From the NCBI GenBank assembly GCA_964247745.1, contig CAXTVT010000050.1, positions 1-25,182 of the forward strand: a stretch of DNA of 25,182 bases. The letters run 5' to 3'. This document shows positions 24,755-25,182 of the stretch, piece by piece. The first letter of the stretch is position 1. The number at the start of each line of letters is the position of its first letter. The position numbers and the translations under genes are program-made. Below the pieces are notes generated by a model, which had not been told where the DNA came from, made no database searches, and saw only the letters and a list, made by a program, of their open reading frames with translations. This stretch comes from RH-AL1 sp964247745 (GTDB taxonomy: Bacteria > Pseudomonadota > Alphaproteobacteria > Rhizobiales > Beijerinckiaceae).

Positions 24755-25182
24755 ATGAGACATTCGACGACCGGAAACCACGAGGCGCCCGAGTGCGCCG
24801 CCGCCGAACCCGCAACGGGCAAGCCTCCCGAGTTGCCATTCGTCCTCTCTCAATCCGATCGCGTCCACAGTCACGGCGGCTTTCTCGACGGCCAGATGCT
24901 CGTCGCCATGCCCGGCATGGAGGACGAGCGCTTCGCCCGCTCGGTCATCTACCTCTGCGCCCATTCCGACGAGGGTGCGATGGGCATCGTCATCAATCGC
25001 GCCGCGCCCAAGGTCAAGTTTCCCGAACTGCTGGTGCAGCTCGACGTCATCGGCAAGGACGAGGCGATCCGTCTGCCCCGCAAGGCCGGCGCGATGCAGG
25101 TCCTGACAGGCGGCCCGGTGGAGACGGGGCGCGGCTTCGTGCTGCATTCCTCCGATTTCTTCATCGACAACTCGACGCTGCC
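24755..25182 (+). CDS. YqgE/AlgH family protein (UPF0301), 3' truncated by the window edge
   Basis: The first 142 codons are present; the gene runs off the right edge. AAGAGG lies 9 bp before the ATG. After an N-terminal tail of about 40 residues, family motifs appear: FLDGQMLVAMPGMEDERFARSV, the HSDEGAMGIVINR segment, LTGGPVETGRGFVLH and SSDFFIDNS. The role of the family is unsettled; AlgH was linked to alginate control in Pseudomonas. The N-terminal tail is longer than in most members. The divergent gap to the DsbD-like gene (24670-24754) is short and must hold both promoters; I could not place them. Confidence 0.9.
   Translation, partial: MRHSTTGNHEAPECAAAEPATGKPPELPFVLSQSDRVHSHGGFLDGQMLVAMPGMEDERFARSVIYLCAHSDEGAMGIVINRAAPKVKFPELLVQLDVIGKDEAIRLPRKAGAMQVLTGGPVETGRGFVLHSSDFFIDNSTL

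Overview
This 25.2 kb window is GC-rich chromosomal DNA from a Gram-negative bacterium, most likely an alphaproteobacterium of the Hyphomicrobiales or Rhodospirillales type. The grounds are the strong third-position GC bias (which creates many long shadow frames), an OprB-type outer-membrane porin, a fused LplT-PlsC-Aas protein, a soluble transhydrogenase, a DsbD-alpha-like protein next to YqgE/AlgH, and an interspersed palindromic element typical of these genomes. The species cannot be named from sequence alone. I see no rRNA, tRNA, CRISPR array, prophage or complete insertion sequence. Coding density is high and no gap exceeds 300 bp.

Layout. 1-1618 (+): the tail of an unknown gene, then an alpha/beta hydrolase with a polytopic membrane C-terminus. 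1796-5879 (-): acyl-CoA synthetase, DUF1499 membrane protein, then OprB porin. 6121-6300 (+): a small protein followed at once by a short terminator-like hairpin. 6415-9095 (-): YciB, a LysR regulator, a small secreted protein and a TetR regulator. The TetR gene is divergent from 9230-12637 (+), which encodes a three-domain lysophospholipid flippase/acyltransferase/acyl-ACP synthetase. 12780-14280 (+): a ribbon-helix-helix regulator and a PHB-depolymerase-type esterase. 14300-15697 (-): SthA, divergent from a CPA1 Na+/H+ antiporter (15824-17473, +). 17505-18417 (-): two small membrane proteins. 18580-18918 (+): a coiled-coil protein. 18961-19127: a MITE-like element in front of prfC (19180-20769, +). 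20802-21791 (-): an SMP-30/gluconolactonase-like protein, divergent from a secreted HSL-type esterase (21930-23111, +). 23295-24669 (-): a Prx5-like peroxiredoxin and a DsbD-alpha-like periplasmic protein, divergent from the truncated yqgE/algH (24755 onward, +).

How the genes relate. Most are housekeeping or metabolic. Lipid and ester chemistry recurs: acyl-CoA ligase, Aas fusion, PHB-type esterase, HSL-type esterase and alpha/beta hydrolase. Envelope and redox functions also recur: porin, YciB, antiporter, DsbD-like protein, peroxiredoxin and SthA. The most informative non-coding signals are (i) a 21-bp near-perfect palindrome plus a direct repeat between tetR and the aas fusion, overlapping a plausible promoter; (ii) an 18-bp perfect palindrome with 11-bp-phased half-sites at the RHH gene start; (iii) a 167-bp inverted-repeat element with a near-perfect 8-bp target duplication upstream of prfC; and (iv) a run of four hairpins after the peroxiredoxin gene. 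I found no clearly new multi-gene defence or mobile system. The best candidates for undescribed biology are the two operator architectures and the hydrolase-membrane fusion.
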